Positions 27,864-36,387 of a stretch of 64,000 nt of DNA are shown piece after piece (within the stretch, counting starts at the first letter, position 1; each line of letters starts with the position of its first letter). The translations under genes were made by a program, and so were the position numbers. The notes beneath the pieces are model-generated. The model did no database searches and had not been told where the DNA came from. It saw only the letters and a program-made list of their open reading frames with translations. Source of the stretch: CAVTHK01 sp964552235 (GTDB lineage: Bacteria; Spirochaetota; Spirochaetia; SZUA-6; CAVTHK01); NCBI GenBank assembly GCA_964552235.1, contig CAZKGO010000001.1, positions 59,490 to 123,489 on the forward strand, read 5' to 3'.

Positions 27864-28739
27864 CTACAGGATTCCCTGTTCCTTGAGCACCGCCTCGAGC
27901 TCCTGCTGGTGGGCAGCGGTCAGAGGGCAGAGGGGCAGCCGGTAGGTCGCCTTGCACAGGCCCTTGACCGCCATGGCCGCCTTGACCGGCACGGGGTTGG
28001 TCTCGATGAACAGCGCTCTGAACAGCGGGTACAGGCGGTTGTGCAGGCGCCGCGCCTTCTCGATGTCGCCGCTGAGGGCGGCGGCGACGAGATCCACGAT
28101 CGGAGCGGGGACCAGGTTGCTCGCCACCGAGATGATGCCCGCTGCGCCGAGGCAGATCAGGGGGAAGGTCATGTTGTCGTCGCCCGACAGGACGTCGAAG
28201 TCGGCGGGCTTGCGCCGCATGAAGTCGAGGACCAGCGGCATGTTCCCCGTGGCCTCCTTGAGGCCGACGATGTTCGGATGGCCGGCGAGGCGCATCATGG
28301 TGTCGTTCTCGACGGTGACCCCGGTGCGGCCGGGAATGTTGTACACGATCACCGGCAGCCCGCCTTGGTCGGCCACCTTGGTGAAGTGCCGGTACAGGCC
28401 TTCCTGGCTCGGCCGGTTGTAGTAGGGGCTGACCTGCAGGGAGGCCGCAGCACCCGCTTTGGCGGCTCGCCTGGTCAGGTCGATCGCCTCGCTCGTCGAG
28501 TTCGACCCGGTGCCGGCGATCACGGGAACGCGGCCGCGGGCCTGCTCGATCACGATGCGGATCACGTCGGTGTGTTCGTCGTGGTCCACGGTGGGGCTTT
28601 CGCCCGTCGTGCCCATCGGAACGAGGCCGGCCACGCCGCCCTCGATCTGCGCGTCGACCAGCCGCCGCAGGGCCGGCTCGTCGAGGCTGCCGTCTTCGTT
28701 GAACGGCGTCACGAGCGCTGTGTAGACTCCCCTGAACAT
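27864..28739 (-). CDS. dapA: 4-hydroxy-tetrahydrodipicolinate synthase
   Basis: Condenses pyruvate with aspartate semialdehyde in the lysine/diaminopimelate pathway. 291 residues from the second of two adjacent ATGs. That start has the better distance to GGAGG (6 nt) and puts the Schiff-base lysine at 161, the same number as in E. coli. Motifs are GTTGESPT (near 44), YNIPGRTGV with the catalytic Tyr, and GLKEATG with Lys161. It lies downstream of dapB on the same strand. The 143-bp gap between them holds two hairpins. Confidence 0.96.
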   Translation of the reverse strand: MFRGVYTALVTPFNEDGSLDEPALRRLVDAQIEGGVAGLVPMGTTGESPTVDHDEHTDVIRIVIEQARGRVPVIAGTGSNSTSEAIDLTRRAAKAGAAASLQVSPYYNRPSQEGLYRHFTKVADQGGLPVIVYNIPGRTGVTVENDTMMRLAGHPNIVGLKEATGNMPLVLDFMRRKPADFDVLSGDDNMTFPLICLGAAGIISVASNLVPAPIVDLVAAALSGDIEKARRLHNRLYPLFRALFIETNPVPVKAAMAVKGLCKATYRLPLCPLTAAHQQELEAVLKEQGIL

Positions 28740-28756
28740 CATGTGCCTCCACACCT

Positions 28757-28774
28757 GCCGGCGTCCTCGCCGGC
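28757..28774 (-). other. hairpin upstream of dapA
   Basis: GCCGGCG (28757-28763) and CGCCGGC (28768-28774) form a 7-bp perfect stem with a TCCT loop. It lies about 15 bp upstream of the dapA start, so it could affect ribosome access. Confidence 0.45.
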
Positions 28775-28822
28775 GCCATGCCCGAACGTACTCCTCCGGG
28801 CCCCCTGACGTCTTGGGCCGCC

Positions 28823-28852
28823 CCTGGCCCCGGCGTACCCGCCGGGGCCAGG
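28823..28852 (-). other. 13-bp perfect inverted repeat between dapB and dapA
   Basis: CCTGGCCCCGGCG (28823-28835) and CGCCGGGGCCAGG (28840-28852) form a 13-bp stem with a 4-nt loop. It is placed between the dapB stop and dapA. There is no T-run, so it may be a processing or attenuation element rather than a classical terminator. Confidence 0.55.
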
Positions 28853-28885
28853 CCGCCTTTGCCGGGCCGCCCTGCCCGATGCCGC

Positions 28886-29629
28886 TCAGGTTCCCAGGAT
28901 CTCCTCGACAAAGGCGTCGACGCTGAAGAAACCCTTGCGTCCCTGCAGCCACTCGGCGGCCATCACGGCCCCGAGAGCGAAACCGCCGCGCGTGCGCGCC
29001 GTGTGCGAGATCTCTATGGTGTCCGCCGGCGAGTCGAGCATGACGGTGTGAGTGCCCGGAAGCGACCCGCCGCGCACCGACGCGAAGTGCAGCTCGTCGG
29101 CCTCGATCGCCCGGTCGAGGCGGTCCGTGACCAGCCGTTTCTTGCGCGCGCTGTTGGACAGGATCACCTGCGCGATCGAGAGCGCCGTTCCGGACGGGGA
29201 GTCCTTTTTGCGCCCGTGATGGGCCTCGATGCCGAGGATGTCGTAGTCCTGCACCGGGTTGGCGAGGCGGGTCGCCGCAGCCACGATGCGGTAGAAGATG
29301 TGGACCCCGAGGGAGAAGTTCGGGCCGTACAGGTAGCCGGTGCCCGCTGCGGCGACGATCCTCTCGACCTCGGCGCGCCGTTCGTACCACCCTGTCGTGC
29401 CGACGACCGCGCTCAGGCCCAGGCGCGCGTACTGCCGTGCGTTTTCCACGACGGCGCCGGGAAGCGAGAACTCGATCGCCGCGTCGGCGGCGCCGGGCTT
29501 CAAGGCTTCCAGCGACGCCACGTCCGCCCCGGCGGGATCCACGCGCGAGGCCACGGAGTGGCCCCGCATCGAGAGGACCCTCTCGACCTCGCGGCCCATG
29601 GCGCCGTAGCCTACCAGCAGCACTCTCAT
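28886..29629 (-). CDS. dapB: 4-hydroxy-tetrahydrodipicolinate reductase
   Basis: The second dedicated step of diaminopimelate synthesis, a reduction with NAD(P)H. 247 residues. The Rossmann start is VLLVGYGAMGREV. The substrate-binding signature EAHHGRKKDSPSGTA contains the catalytic His-His and the KKDxPSG loop. GTTGWY is in the expected middle position. It is transcribed from a promoter in the 39-bp gap after pta, with the -10 box 6 nt before ATG. Confidence 0.96.
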   Translation of the reverse strand: MRVLLVGYGAMGREVERVLSMRGHSVASRVDPAGADVASLEALKPGAADAAIEFSLPGAVVENARQYARLGLSAVVGTTGWYERRAEVERIVAAAGTGYLYGPNFSLGVHIFYRIVAAATRLANPVQDYDILGIEAHHGRKKDSPSGTALSIAQVILSNSARKKRLVTDRLDRAIEADELHFASVRGGSLPGTHTVMLDSPADTIEISHTARTRGGFALGAVMAAEWLQGRKGFFSVDAFVEEILGT

Positions 29630-29635
29630 GGGGTG

Positions 29636-29664
29636 AGTCTAATCGCCGGGTCGGCGCACGGCAA
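29636..29664 (-). promoter_or_regulatory. promoter of dapB
   Basis: On the minus strand TTGCCG (29659-29664) and TAGACT (29636-29641) are separated by 17 bp. Six bases lie between the -10 box and the dapB ATG, again predicting a leaderless message. Confidence 0.55.
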
Positions 29665-29668
29665 GGCC

Positions 29669-30670
29669 CTATCCCAGCGACTGGACCAGCGTCACGACCG
29701 ACGTGTTGACGATGTCGTCTACCGAGGCGCCGCGGGAAAGGTCGCTGACCGGCTTGGCGAAGCCCTGAAGGAACGGGCCGTACGCCTCGGCCCCCGCGAG
29801 CCGCTGCACGAGCTTGTAGCCGATGTTTCCGGCTCCGAGATCGGGAAACACCAGCACGTTCGCCTTGCCCGCGACCGGCGAGCCGGGCGCCTTCTGGGCG
29901 CCGACCGACGGGATCAGGGCCGCGTCGGCCTGCATCTCGCCGTCGATCACGATCTGCGGGGCTCTCTCGCGGACGATGCGCACCGCCTCCTTGACCTTCT
30001 CGGCCCTTGGATGTTCGGCGCTTCCCTTGGTCGAGAACGAGAGCATGGCCACCAGGGGCTCGACGCCCAGGAACGAGCGGCAGGAAGCGGCCGATGCCAT
30101 CGCGATCTCGGCCAGCTGCTCGGCGTCCGGGTCCGGGATGATTGCGCAGTCGGCGAAGATCATGTGTCCGTCGACGCCCCACTTGGTGTCGGGGTGGCAC
30201 ATGACAAAGCACGACGAGGCGACCTTTGTCCCCGGCCGCGTCCTGATGATCGTCAGAGCGGGGCGCAGGAGGTTGGCGGTGGGGTTGACGACGCCGCCGA
30301 CCATGGCGTCGGCCTGCCCGCGGCGCACCATCATGGCGCCCCAGTGCAGCACGTCCGAGGTCACTGTCTCGGCGGCCTGCTGAGGGGTGACGCCCTTGTG
30401 CTTGCGCAGCTCGTAGTACTCGTGGGCAAAGGCTTCGCGGTCCGGGGACACCCTGGGGTCCACGATCTGGATGCCGGAGAGGTTCACGCCCTCGGCCTTG
30501 GCGTTGGAGGCGATCTTTTCCGGGCTGCCCAGGAGCACCACCGAAGCGGCCAGCTTCCCATCGAGGAGCTTGCGGGCCGCCTTGAAGATCCTCGGCTCCT
30601 CGCCTTCGGGAAGCACGAGCCTGCGGGGGTTCGCCTTGGCTTTTCGCTGCATTTCACCGGCAAAATTCAT
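29669..30670 (-). CDS. pta: phosphate acetyltransferase
   Basis: Interconverts acetyl-CoA and acetyl phosphate in fermentative acetate formation. 333 residues, the length of the short single-domain Pta without the N-terminal DRTGG regions. Characteristic stretches are RLVLPEGEEPRI, DAMVGGV, FADCAIIPDPDAEQLAEIA, SFSTKGS and LVFPDLGAGNIGYKL. An ack gene is not in the window. It has its own promoter, divergent from tyrA. Confidence 0.96.
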   Translation of the reverse strand: MNFAGEMQRKAKANPRRLVLPEGEEPRIFKAARKLLDGKLAASVVLLGSPEKIASNAKAEGVNLSGIQIVDPRVSPDREAFAHEYYELRKHKGVTPQQAAETVTSDVLHWGAMMVRRGQADAMVGGVVNPTANLLRPALTIIRTRPGTKVASSCFVMCHPDTKWGVDGHMIFADCAIIPDPDAEQLAEIAMASAASCRSFLGVEPLVAMLSFSTKGSAEHPRAEKVKEAVRIVRERAPQIVIDGEMQADAALIPSVGAQKAPGSPVAGKANVLVFPDLGAGNIGYKLVQRLAGAEAYGPFLQGFAKPVSDLSRGASVDDIVNTSVVTLVQSLG

Positions 30671-30691
30671 CTGGCACCGTCCTGCGGGGGC

Positions 30692-30720
30692 AGTACATCA
30701 GAAAAGGCCGCCGATGTCAA
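30692..30720 (-). promoter_or_regulatory. promoter of pta
   Basis: On the minus strand TTGACA (30715-30720) and TGTACT (30692-30697) are separated by 17 bp. The leader is about 15 nt, with AGGA 8 nt before the ATG. Confidence 0.65.
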
Positions 30721-30784
30721 AGTCGCACGGCGGCGACCTGTGCGCGCGGCGTCTCCGGGGGCCCGCCGCCCGCCGCAGCCTTCC

Positions 30785-30814
30785 TTTACACGTGCCTGCG
30801 AATCGGTGTATGAG
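30785..30814 (+). promoter_or_regulatory. promoter of tyrA operon
   Basis: TTTACA (30785-30790) and TATGAG (30809-30814) are separated by 18 bp. The ATG follows 9 nt after the -10 box, so the leader would be only two or three bases. Confidence 0.45.
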
Positions 30815-30823
30815 ACCGTCAGC

Positions 30824-31579
30824 ATGGACGTCGGCATCTACGGTCTGGGGCGCTTCGGCAGCTTCTGGGCCGGGGCGCTCGCGGAGCACCTGGACGTCGC
30901 GGCCTGGTCGCGCAACGCCGACCGTCCTGTTCCCCGGGGCGTTTCGCGGGTGAGCGAGGAGGAGCTGCTGCAGGCTCCCACCCTGTTCCTCTGCGTGGCG
31001 ATCTCGGCGTTCGAGGAGGTCGTCGCCCGCATAGCGCCGCGGCTGCCCGAGGGCGCCCTGGTCTTCGACACGTGCTCGGTCAAGGTGCATCCCGCTCAGG
31101 TCATGGAGAGGCTGCTGCCCGCCGAGGTGCAGATCATCGCCTCGCACCCGATGTTCGGGCCCGATTCGGCGCGGGGCGGGCTGGCCGGGCTGCCGATGAT
31201 CCTGTGTCCCGTGCGCGCCGGCGAGGAAACGGTCGGGCGGTGGGCCGCCTTTTTCGAGTCGCTGGGCCTGCGCGTGGTGCGCATGGGCGTCGAGGAGCAC
31301 GATCGCGAGGCGGCCTTTACCCAGGGGATCACCCACTACGTCGGGAGGGTGCTCGGCGACCTGGGCCTGGCGCGCTCGCCGATCGGGACTGTGGGCTACA
31401 ACAAGCTGCTGGAGATCATCGAGCAGACCTGCAACGATCCCTGGCAGCTGTTCCTGGACCTGCAGCGCTACAATCCGTTCACGGCAACGATGCGGGCGCG
31501 GCTGCACGCATCGCTGGACCGCATCCTGGGCACACTGGAGGGTTGCCTTGACACCAGCAAAGAGCGCCGGACACAATAA
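30824..31579 (+). CDS. tyrA: prephenate dehydrogenase
   Basis: Oxidatively decarboxylates prephenate to 4-hydroxyphenylpyruvate on the way to tyrosine. 251 residues, a compact stand-alone form with no chorismate mutase or ACT domain. The NAD-binding Rossmann start is VGIYGLGRFGSFWA. The substrate-site motif ASHPMFGPDS is intact. The C-terminal helices include FTQGITHYVGR and the YNPFTATMR segment of the dimerisation domain. The frame is long and open upstream, but the protein begins at this ATG, right after the promoter. A bactofilin gene follows after 13 bp. Confidence 0.92.
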   Translation: MDVGIYGLGRFGSFWAGALAEHLDVAAWSRNADRPVPRGVSRVSEEELLQAPTLFLCVAISAFEEVVARIAPRLPEGALVFDTCSVKVHPAQVMERLLPAEVQIIASHPMFGPDSARGGLAGLPMILCPVRAGEETVGRWAAFFESLGLRVVRMGVEEHDREAAFTQGITHYVGRVLGDLGLARSPIGTVGYNKLLEIIEQTCNDPWQLFLDLQRYNPFTATMRARLHASLDRILGTLEGCLDTSKERRTQ

Positions 31580-31592
31580 TCCCGGGGCGGCC

Positions 31593-31955
31593 ATGACCGA
31601 GGTCCGCATCGACAAGGTCGACGAGAACGAGATCGACACCATCCTGGCCGAGGATATCGACTTCGAGGGCGTGCTCAGCTTTAGCCGGCCCCTCATGATC
31701 AAGGGGCGCTTCCGCGGCGAGATCCGGGCGACCGGCGATCTCTACGTGGGTCCCGATGCCGTGGTGGAGGCGCAGATCGAGGCCGACCTGGTTTCGGCGC
31801 GGGGCAGGGTGCGGGGAGACATCAAGGCCCGCCGACGCGTCGAGCTGTTCTCGACTGCGCAGGTCGAAGGCGACATCACCGCGGCGAGCCTCGAGATCGA
31901 GGGAGGCTGCCGCTTCAACGGGTACTGCCGCATGGAACAGGGGGCTGAGACGTGA
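31593..31955 (+). CDS. bactofilin
   Basis: A 120-residue cytoskeletal protein that polymerises without nucleotide into filaments and helps cell shape or envelope organisation. The family's short repeating beta-helix turns are clear: IDFEGVLSF, MIKGRFRGEIRATGDL, VEAQIEADLVSARG and VEGDITAASLEIE. The N-terminal segment (DKVDENEIDTILAED) matches spirochaetal bactofilins. The start is ATG with no strong SD. Its stop overlaps the GTG start of the TPR gene. Confidence 0.92.
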   Translation: MTEVRIDKVDENEIDTILAEDIDFEGVLSFSRPLMIKGRFRGEIRATGDLYVGPDAVVEAQIEADLVSARGRVRGDIKARRRVELFSTAQVEGDITAASLEIEGGCRFNGYCRMEQGAET

Positions 31956-32572
31956 ACAAGACCGCAGTCGCTTTCCTGCTGGCCCTCGCGGCAGCCGCCG
32001 CGGCGCAGGAGCGGCCGGACGCGCTGCGCCTGTACCGCGAAGGCCGCTACGAGGAGGCGGTGCAGATCTGCCTGAGCGAGCTGCAGGAGATGCCCCGCAA
32101 CATGGACTCGTTCACCGTCATGGGCTGGAGCCTGCTCGCGCTCAATCGCTTCGAGGAGGCGTACAACCAGGCGCGCAAGGCGCTGGAAATCGCCCCCTAC
32201 GATCAGCGCCTCGTGCAGATCGCCGGTGAGGCGCTGTTCAACCTCGGCAAGAACCGCGAGGCGCTCGGCTACTTCGAGCAGTACGTGACGCTGGCCCCCA
32301 CCGGCGGGCGGGTCGCCGCGGTCTACTCGCTCATGGGCGAGATCTTCATCCGCCTCGGCCAGTACAACAACGCCGACATCGCCTTCTCGACGGCGCTGCA
32401 CTTCGAAGGGCAGAACGCCCGCTGGTGGGCACGGCTCGGCTATGCCCGCGAGACCGGCGGGGACCTGTCCAACGCCCAGGCCGCCTACGAGAACGCGCTC
32501 AAGCTCAACTCCGGCCTCACGGAAGCGCAGCGGGGCCTGGAGAGCGTCAAGAAGAAGATCACGGGCGGGTGA
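31952..32572 (+). CDS. secreted tetratricopeptide-repeat protein
   Basis: 206 residues. A signal peptide (VNKTAVAFLLALAAAAAAQ) is followed by about five TPR units, for example ALRLYREGRYEEAVQICLSE, YNQARKALEIAP and AYENALKLNSGLTEAQRGLE. It should act in the periplasm as a protein-protein scaffold. The GTG start overlaps the bactofilin stop. Together with the bactofilin and the outer-membrane protein downstream it forms an envelope-related transcription unit behind tyrA. Confidence 0.88.
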   Translation: MNKTAVAFLLALAAAAAAQERPDALRLYREGRYEEAVQICLSELQEMPRNMDSFTVMGWSLLALNRFEEAYNQARKALEIAPYDQRLVQIAGEALFNLGKNREALGYFEQYVTLAPTGGRVAAVYSLMGEIFIRLGQYNNADIAFSTALHFEGQNARWWARLGYARETGGDLSNAQAAYENALKLNSGLTEAQRGLESVKKKITGG

Positions 32573-32600
32573 GCGCACGGCCCCCCGAGGTGAAGGTCGC

Positions 32601-33734
32601 TTGCCCCTGCTTTTCCCCGTTGCCTTGAGGCGGCGCTGTCGCGTCGCCTCATGTGCCGCCGTCTGTCTGGCGGTGCTCGCCGCGGAGCCCGCGGCTGCCT
32701 TTGACGCGCTCGTGCGGCCGGTTCTGCCTTCGCTCGGCGCCCAGGGGCGCTCCGGCGTCGCGGCTGCTCAAGGCTTCGAGACCTTCTTCGTCAATCCCGC
32801 AGGGTTCCGTTCGCCGGACGGGGAGGTGACCGTGCTGTCCCTCGCGCCGTGGCTCGAGAGCGGCGTCGCCCTCGGGCGGGGCCTGGAGTCGATGCTGATC
32901 GATCAGGCGCAGGACGGCGGTGTGCGTTTCGGCGGCTCGATCGGCATCGGCTACGTGGGCCGCGGACTGGGTCTCGGCGTGCTGTTCACCGCAGGCGCGC
33001 AGATCGAGGGAGAGCCGGATCTGGCGGGGGAGGCGGGCTTCCAGCTCGCCCTCGCCGGCGGCTACTCCTACGGTTGGCGCGTGCTCGGCGCCGACGTGGC
33101 GTTCGGGGCCTGCGTGCGGCCGCTGCTGCAGGTCGACGTGCCTCTGGACGACGAAGGGGCGCGGGAGGTGATCCACGCGGCCGCCGTGGGCGGCTGGCCT
33201 CTGTTCAGCGCCCTGTGGCTGCAGGAGGCCTGCTACGGGGTGGGCGTGGCCCTCGACATGGGAGTGCTCGTCGAGGTCGGGCCGTGGCGGGTGGGCGCCG
33301 CCGCGACCGACGTCGGCGACACGATCGTCAGCTGTTCCCGCGCCCGCTTCGGTGAGGTCGTAAAGCGCGTCGCTTCGCTGCAAGGCCTGCCTGAGGGCAG
33401 CTCGACGGACGTGACCCTCACGGTTCCCATGCAGCTTTGCGCGGGGGCGGCCTACGCAGCCTCTGAAGCGCTGCTGCTGCACGCGGACATCGCCGACCTG
33501 GTCTCGCTCGGGCGGGGCGAAGCGGACCTGGTCGAGAGCCTCCGGGTCGGACTCCGGCTCGCCATCGGCGGCAAGGGCCGGCTCTGGCTCGGGATGGAGG
33601 GGACGGCCCTGTCGGCCGGGGCAGGCTGGCGGTCCGGTCCCCTGCATACGAGCGTGGCGGTCTACGGCTTGGACCTGCGCCCCGGCTCCGACACCGTCAT
33701 GGGCATCGCCGCGGAAACCGCCATCCGCTTCTGA
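32601..33734 (+). CDS. outer-membrane beta-barrel protein (FadL/PorV-like)
   Basis: 377 residues. The start is assigned to TTG at 32601, preceded by GAGGTGA at a 7-nt distance and followed by a signal peptide (RRRC... LAVLAAEPAAA). The mature protein begins with SLGAQGRSGVAAAQ, then FFVNPAGF. This Asn-Pro-Ala-Gly element typifies FadL/PorV-type and spirochaetal UPF0164-like barrels. Alternating hydrophobic strands continue to the end (VMGIAAETAIRF, with a terminal aromatic). No ATG fits. It follows the TPR gene by 28 bp. Confidence 0.75.
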   Translation: MPLLFPVALRRRCRVASCAAVCLAVLAAEPAAAFDALVRPVLPSLGAQGRSGVAAAQGFETFFVNPAGFRSPDGEVTVLSLAPWLESGVALGRGLESMLIDQAQDGGVRFGGSIGIGYVGRGLGLGVLFTAGAQIEGEPDLAGEAGFQLALAGGYSYGWRVLGADVAFGACVRPLLQVDVPLDDEGAREVIHAAAVGGWPLFSALWLQEACYGVGVALDMGVLVEVGPWRVGAAATDVGDTIVSCSRARFGEVVKRVASLQGLPEGSSTDVTLTVPMQLCAGAAYAASEALLLHADIADLVSLGRGEADLVESLRVGLRLAIGGKGRLWLGMEGTALSAGAGWRSGPLHTSVAVYGLDLRPGSDTVMGIAAETAIRF

Positions 33735-33802
33735 GGCCGGCGCGCCGTTCGTGCTCGAAGCCGTTTCTGCCGACGTGATATAGTGTGGGACGGAGGCACG
33801 AC

Positions 33803-34459
33803 ATGAAGAGCCTGCGCGCGCTCGCGGCCGCTGCCGCGGCTCTGGCGCTGCTCGCCGGCTGCGACGTGATCTTCACGGCCAGCCCTCTCTCGTTTCTCCA
33901 GCGCGATCCCGATGACATGACGCCTGAGCAGCGGACCAGGTTCGCCGAGGACGCTCTCGCCAGCGGCGACCCGGATGCGATCGAGACGGCCTACGACGCG
34001 ATCAAGGACGATGCGGCGGCGTCGACGGACGGCGACCTTCAACTGCTCGCCGCGCAGCTCGCGCTGGAGCTGGCCGGCATCGGCGACGTCCTGGACGACC
34101 TGGTGAACCTCGACTTCGAGGGAGACTGGGCCGCGAACAGGGACTGCATCAACGGCCTGATCGACGGCATGAACGGCGCCTATCTGGGGGCATCGGCCGG
34201 TTTCTACCTGCAGGCCGACGGCAACGGCGGGGACCTCGCGGGCGCCGACTACATCCTCGGCGCCCTGGCGATCCTCGCGGACTCGGCGATCGTCGACGGC
34301 GCGGGCGACGTCGACAACCTGGACTCGAGCTCGCCCGGGGTCGTGGACGCGATCGCCTTTCTCACAAGCGGCCAGAGCGCCCTGGGGGCCGATGACGCCT
34401 CGTACGAGCTGATCACGAGCTTTCTCGGATTCCTGAACGACACGTCCAATTTTCCGTAG
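33803..34459 (+). CDS. putative lipoprotein
   Basis: 218 residues with a clear lipobox LLAGC, so Cys20 would be lipidated. The ATG at 33803 has GGAGG 6 nt upstream. The mature part is acidic and helical: MTPEQRTRFAEDALASGDPD and DGDLQLLAAQLALELAGIGD look like degenerate TPR or spirochaetal lipoprotein repeats. I do not recognise a family. It is directly followed by an outer-membrane barrel gene, so the pair may work together at the outer membrane. Confidence 0.8.
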   Translation: MKSLRALAAAAAALALLAGCDVIFTASPLSFLQRDPDDMTPEQRTRFAEDALASGDPDAIETAYDAIKDDAAASTDGDLQLLAAQLALELAGIGDVLDDLVNLDFEGDWAANRDCINGLIDGMNGAYLGASAGFYLQADGNGGDLAGADYILGALAILADSAIVDGAGDVDNLDSSSPGVVDAIAFLTSGQSALGADDASYELITSFLGFLNDTSNFP

Positions 34460-34466
34460 AAGAGCG

Positions 34467-35651
34467 ATGATGAGCATGCACGGGACTCGACGTCGGGCCG
34501 CAATCCTGCTGCTCGCCCTGACTGGCCTCGTCGGCGGGGCCCTGGACTGGGAGCAGCGCCGGCTGCCCCCCTCGGCGAGAGCCGCGGCGCTGGGGGGCAT
34601 GCACGCGGCGCTCACCGACGAGCTGTACACCATATTCGCGAACCCCGCAGGGCTGCGAGGGCTGGAGCGCGAGATCCAGGTCTCGGAATTGACCCTGGGT
34701 CTCTCCGGCCCGATCTTCGACATGACCGGGGTCGTGGTGCGCGGCGTGGCAGGGGAGGACGTCAACGACATCCTTCTCGACCCGGACGTGCAGGACCTCC
34801 TGACGGGTCTGCACGCGGGATTGACCGTGTGCGGCCCCCTCGCCTTCGCGTACGCCGGCGGCGGCCTCGGCTTCGGCTTCTACAACTGGTTCGACCTCAG
34901 CTTCGATTCGGCCACCTCCGCGGCCATCGACAACCTCATCTCCGAGAACTTTCTCGTCACGGGCGGCTACTCGCTGCGGGTGCCGCTGCCGCAGTCGCTC
35001 GGCGGGACGCTCGACGTCGGAGGCATGATCAAGACCTCGATCCGCGGCGAAGCGAGGACCACCAAGAACCTCCTCGAGATCGTTGACCTCTACTCCGATC
35101 CGAGCTCGCTGCTCTCGAGCGAGCCCTACGTCCTCAGCCTCTCCGTCGGCATCGATCTCGGCATCCTCTACAGGCACGGCAGCGCGTGGGCGGTGGGGCT
35201 GGTGGCGCGAGACGCCTTTTCGCCGACCCGCCGCAGCACCTACGCATCCTTCGAGGACTTCCTGGATTCCGTCGATCCGACTTCCGTGGACAACGCCCGC
35301 GTGCGGCCCGACGTCTCCATTGGAGCGCGCTGGAGCCCGAGGATCGTGGCGATCGAGCGGATCGTCAACCGTTTCCAGGTCGTCGTCGACTACAGGGACA
35401 TCTTCGACTTCGCGATCGATCCGGCCGAAGCCCGCAACCCGGTCCTGCACGTGTCGCTCGGCGCGGAGGCCGTGATGCTGCAGATCCTCTCGCTGCGCGT
35501 CGGTTTCGGAGAGGGTCTGTTCTCGGCGGGGCTGGAGCTGGACCTCGCGTTCATGGATGTGAGCCTGTCAATGTTCGGCACCGAGCTCTCGTCGCAGCCT
35601 GGTGTGCGGCCCACGTACAACCTGATTCTGGGCGTGCGCTTCACGATCTAG
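34467..35651 (+). CDS. outer-membrane beta-barrel protein (PorV/UPF0164-like)
   Basis: 394 residues starting at the first of three clustered ATGs (34467, 34470, 34476). The signal peptide ends near GGALDW. The mature start is ARAAALGGMHAALTDELYT, then IFANPAGL, the motif shared with FadL/PorV-type barrels. The remainder alternates in beta-strand fashion and ends with YNLILGVRFTI. It is eight bases after the lipoprotein gene. It is clearly related in layout to the barrel at 32601 but not a recent duplicate. Confidence 0.8.
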   Translation: MMSMHGTRRRAAILLLALTGLVGGALDWEQRRLPPSARAAALGGMHAALTDELYTIFANPAGLRGLEREIQVSELTLGLSGPIFDMTGVVVRGVAGEDVNDILLDPDVQDLLTGLHAGLTVCGPLAFAYAGGGLGFGFYNWFDLSFDSATSAAIDNLISENFLVTGGYSLRVPLPQSLGGTLDVGGMIKTSIRGEARTTKNLLEIVDLYSDPSSLLSSEPYVLSLSVGIDLGILYRHGSAWAVGLVARDAFSPTRRSTYASFEDFLDSVDPTSVDNARVRPDVSIGARWSPRIVAIERIVNRFQVVVDYRDIFDFAIDPAEARNPVLHVSLGAEAVMLQILSLRVGFGEGLFSAGLELDLAFMDVSLSMFGTELSSQPGVRPTYNLILGVRFTI

Positions 35652-35704
35652 CGCGCAGGGGCCTGCGCTCGGGGCCGCGGTCCCCGGCCTGCGAGCCGCT
35701 CGTG

Positions 35705-35734
35705 TTGACACCTGCGCGGGGCCGTGGCTATATA
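35705..35734 (+). promoter_or_regulatory. promoter of tRNA-Lys
   Basis: A perfect TTGACA (35705-35710) and TATATA (35729-35734) are separated by 18 bp. Transcription should start near 35741, eight bases before the mature tRNA. Confidence 0.75.
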
Positions 35735-35748
35735 GCCGTTGTCCCTTC

Positions 35749-35821
35749 GGGCCGCTAGCTCAGGTGGTAGAGCAACGCCCTTTTAAGGCGTGGGTCGCTG
35801 GTTCGAGTCCAGCGCGGCTCA
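35749..35821 (+). tRNA. tRNA-Lys (anticodon TTT)
   Basis: A 73-nt tRNA. The acceptor GGGCCGC pairs with GCGGCTC (one G-U), with A as discriminator. The D arm contains AGCTCAGGTGGTAGAGC. The anticodon stem-loop is ACGCC-CTTTTAA-GGCGT, so the anticodon is TTT. The T arm is CGCTGGTTCGAGTCCAGCG. CCA is not encoded. Confidence 0.97.
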
Positions 35822-35934
35822 TCAGTAAGGCCAGTTGGGGCAGCAATTTGCCTTGACCGGCTTGCGTGTCGCCTCCGCCGCCGTTGTCCAGCGCGGCGCG
35901 GCCGGCCGTGCCGTCCTCCATCGGGGCGCGGCGC

Positions 35935-36387
35935 TCAGCGATCCTCCGCCGCGTCTGCCCCCGAGCGCAGTCGCCACTGCTCGACAAAGCCGGGCCGGGC
36001 GGGTTCCAGCCGTGGATCGGGTCCGCGAAGCCGAAGGTTTTCGAGGTGGAACCGCGCGGCCCGCCCGGCTGCGCTGACGCTCAAACGGTAGCAGCGGTAT
36101 TCAGGTTCGTCCACCTGGTGTCCATGCTCGACCAGGCCCGTGAGGCAGTCGTTCGGCCCGATCGTGGCGTCGCGCAGGAACGCCGGCAGCTGTCTGTCCG
36201 CGGGGCCCTGGCCGGCCGCCCTTTGGCTGTACTGAGTCGACTCTTTGGCCGACACCAGCGGGACAGGGATCCAGCGGCGGGAGTCGTTCGATCCGTGGAA
36301 GTCTACCATGCCCTCCTGGAACATGAGCGGGGCGCTGGACCTGTTCGCGATCCTGATCGAGAAGGCTGTCGCGGCATCGGAGTACAT
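35935..36387 (-). CDS. hypothetical protein, Ig-like/DUF4352-style fragment
   Basis: A 150-codon frame. The central part reads like an extracellular beta-sandwich (AFSIRIANRSSAPLMF, then IGPNDCLTGLVEHG, then YRLSVSAAGRAARFHLE), a layout seen in DUF4352-type domains. The frame continues upstream of the ATG for about 13 plausible residues to a TGA, so the gene may have lost a signal peptide and be a remnant. The C-terminal ~40 residues are Arg/Pro-rich and look less natural. A TGTAAT sequence on the minus strand near 36410 could be a -10 box. I do not recognise a specific family. It is isolated between tRNA-Lys and the sigma-factor region. Confidence 0.45.
   Translation of the reverse strand: MYSDAATAFSIRIANRSSAPLMFQEGMVDFHGSNDSRRWIPVPLVSAKESTQYSQRAAGQGPADRQLPAFLRDATIGPNDCLTGLVEHGHQVDEPEYRCYRLSVSAAGRAARFHLENLRLRGPDPRLEPARPGFVEQWRLRSGADAAEDR

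Noticed and set aside
35760..35987. Minus-strand ORF with SRAGLEPATHALKG
   Set aside because: The well-known false protein produced by translating the complement of a tRNA (here tRNA-Lys).
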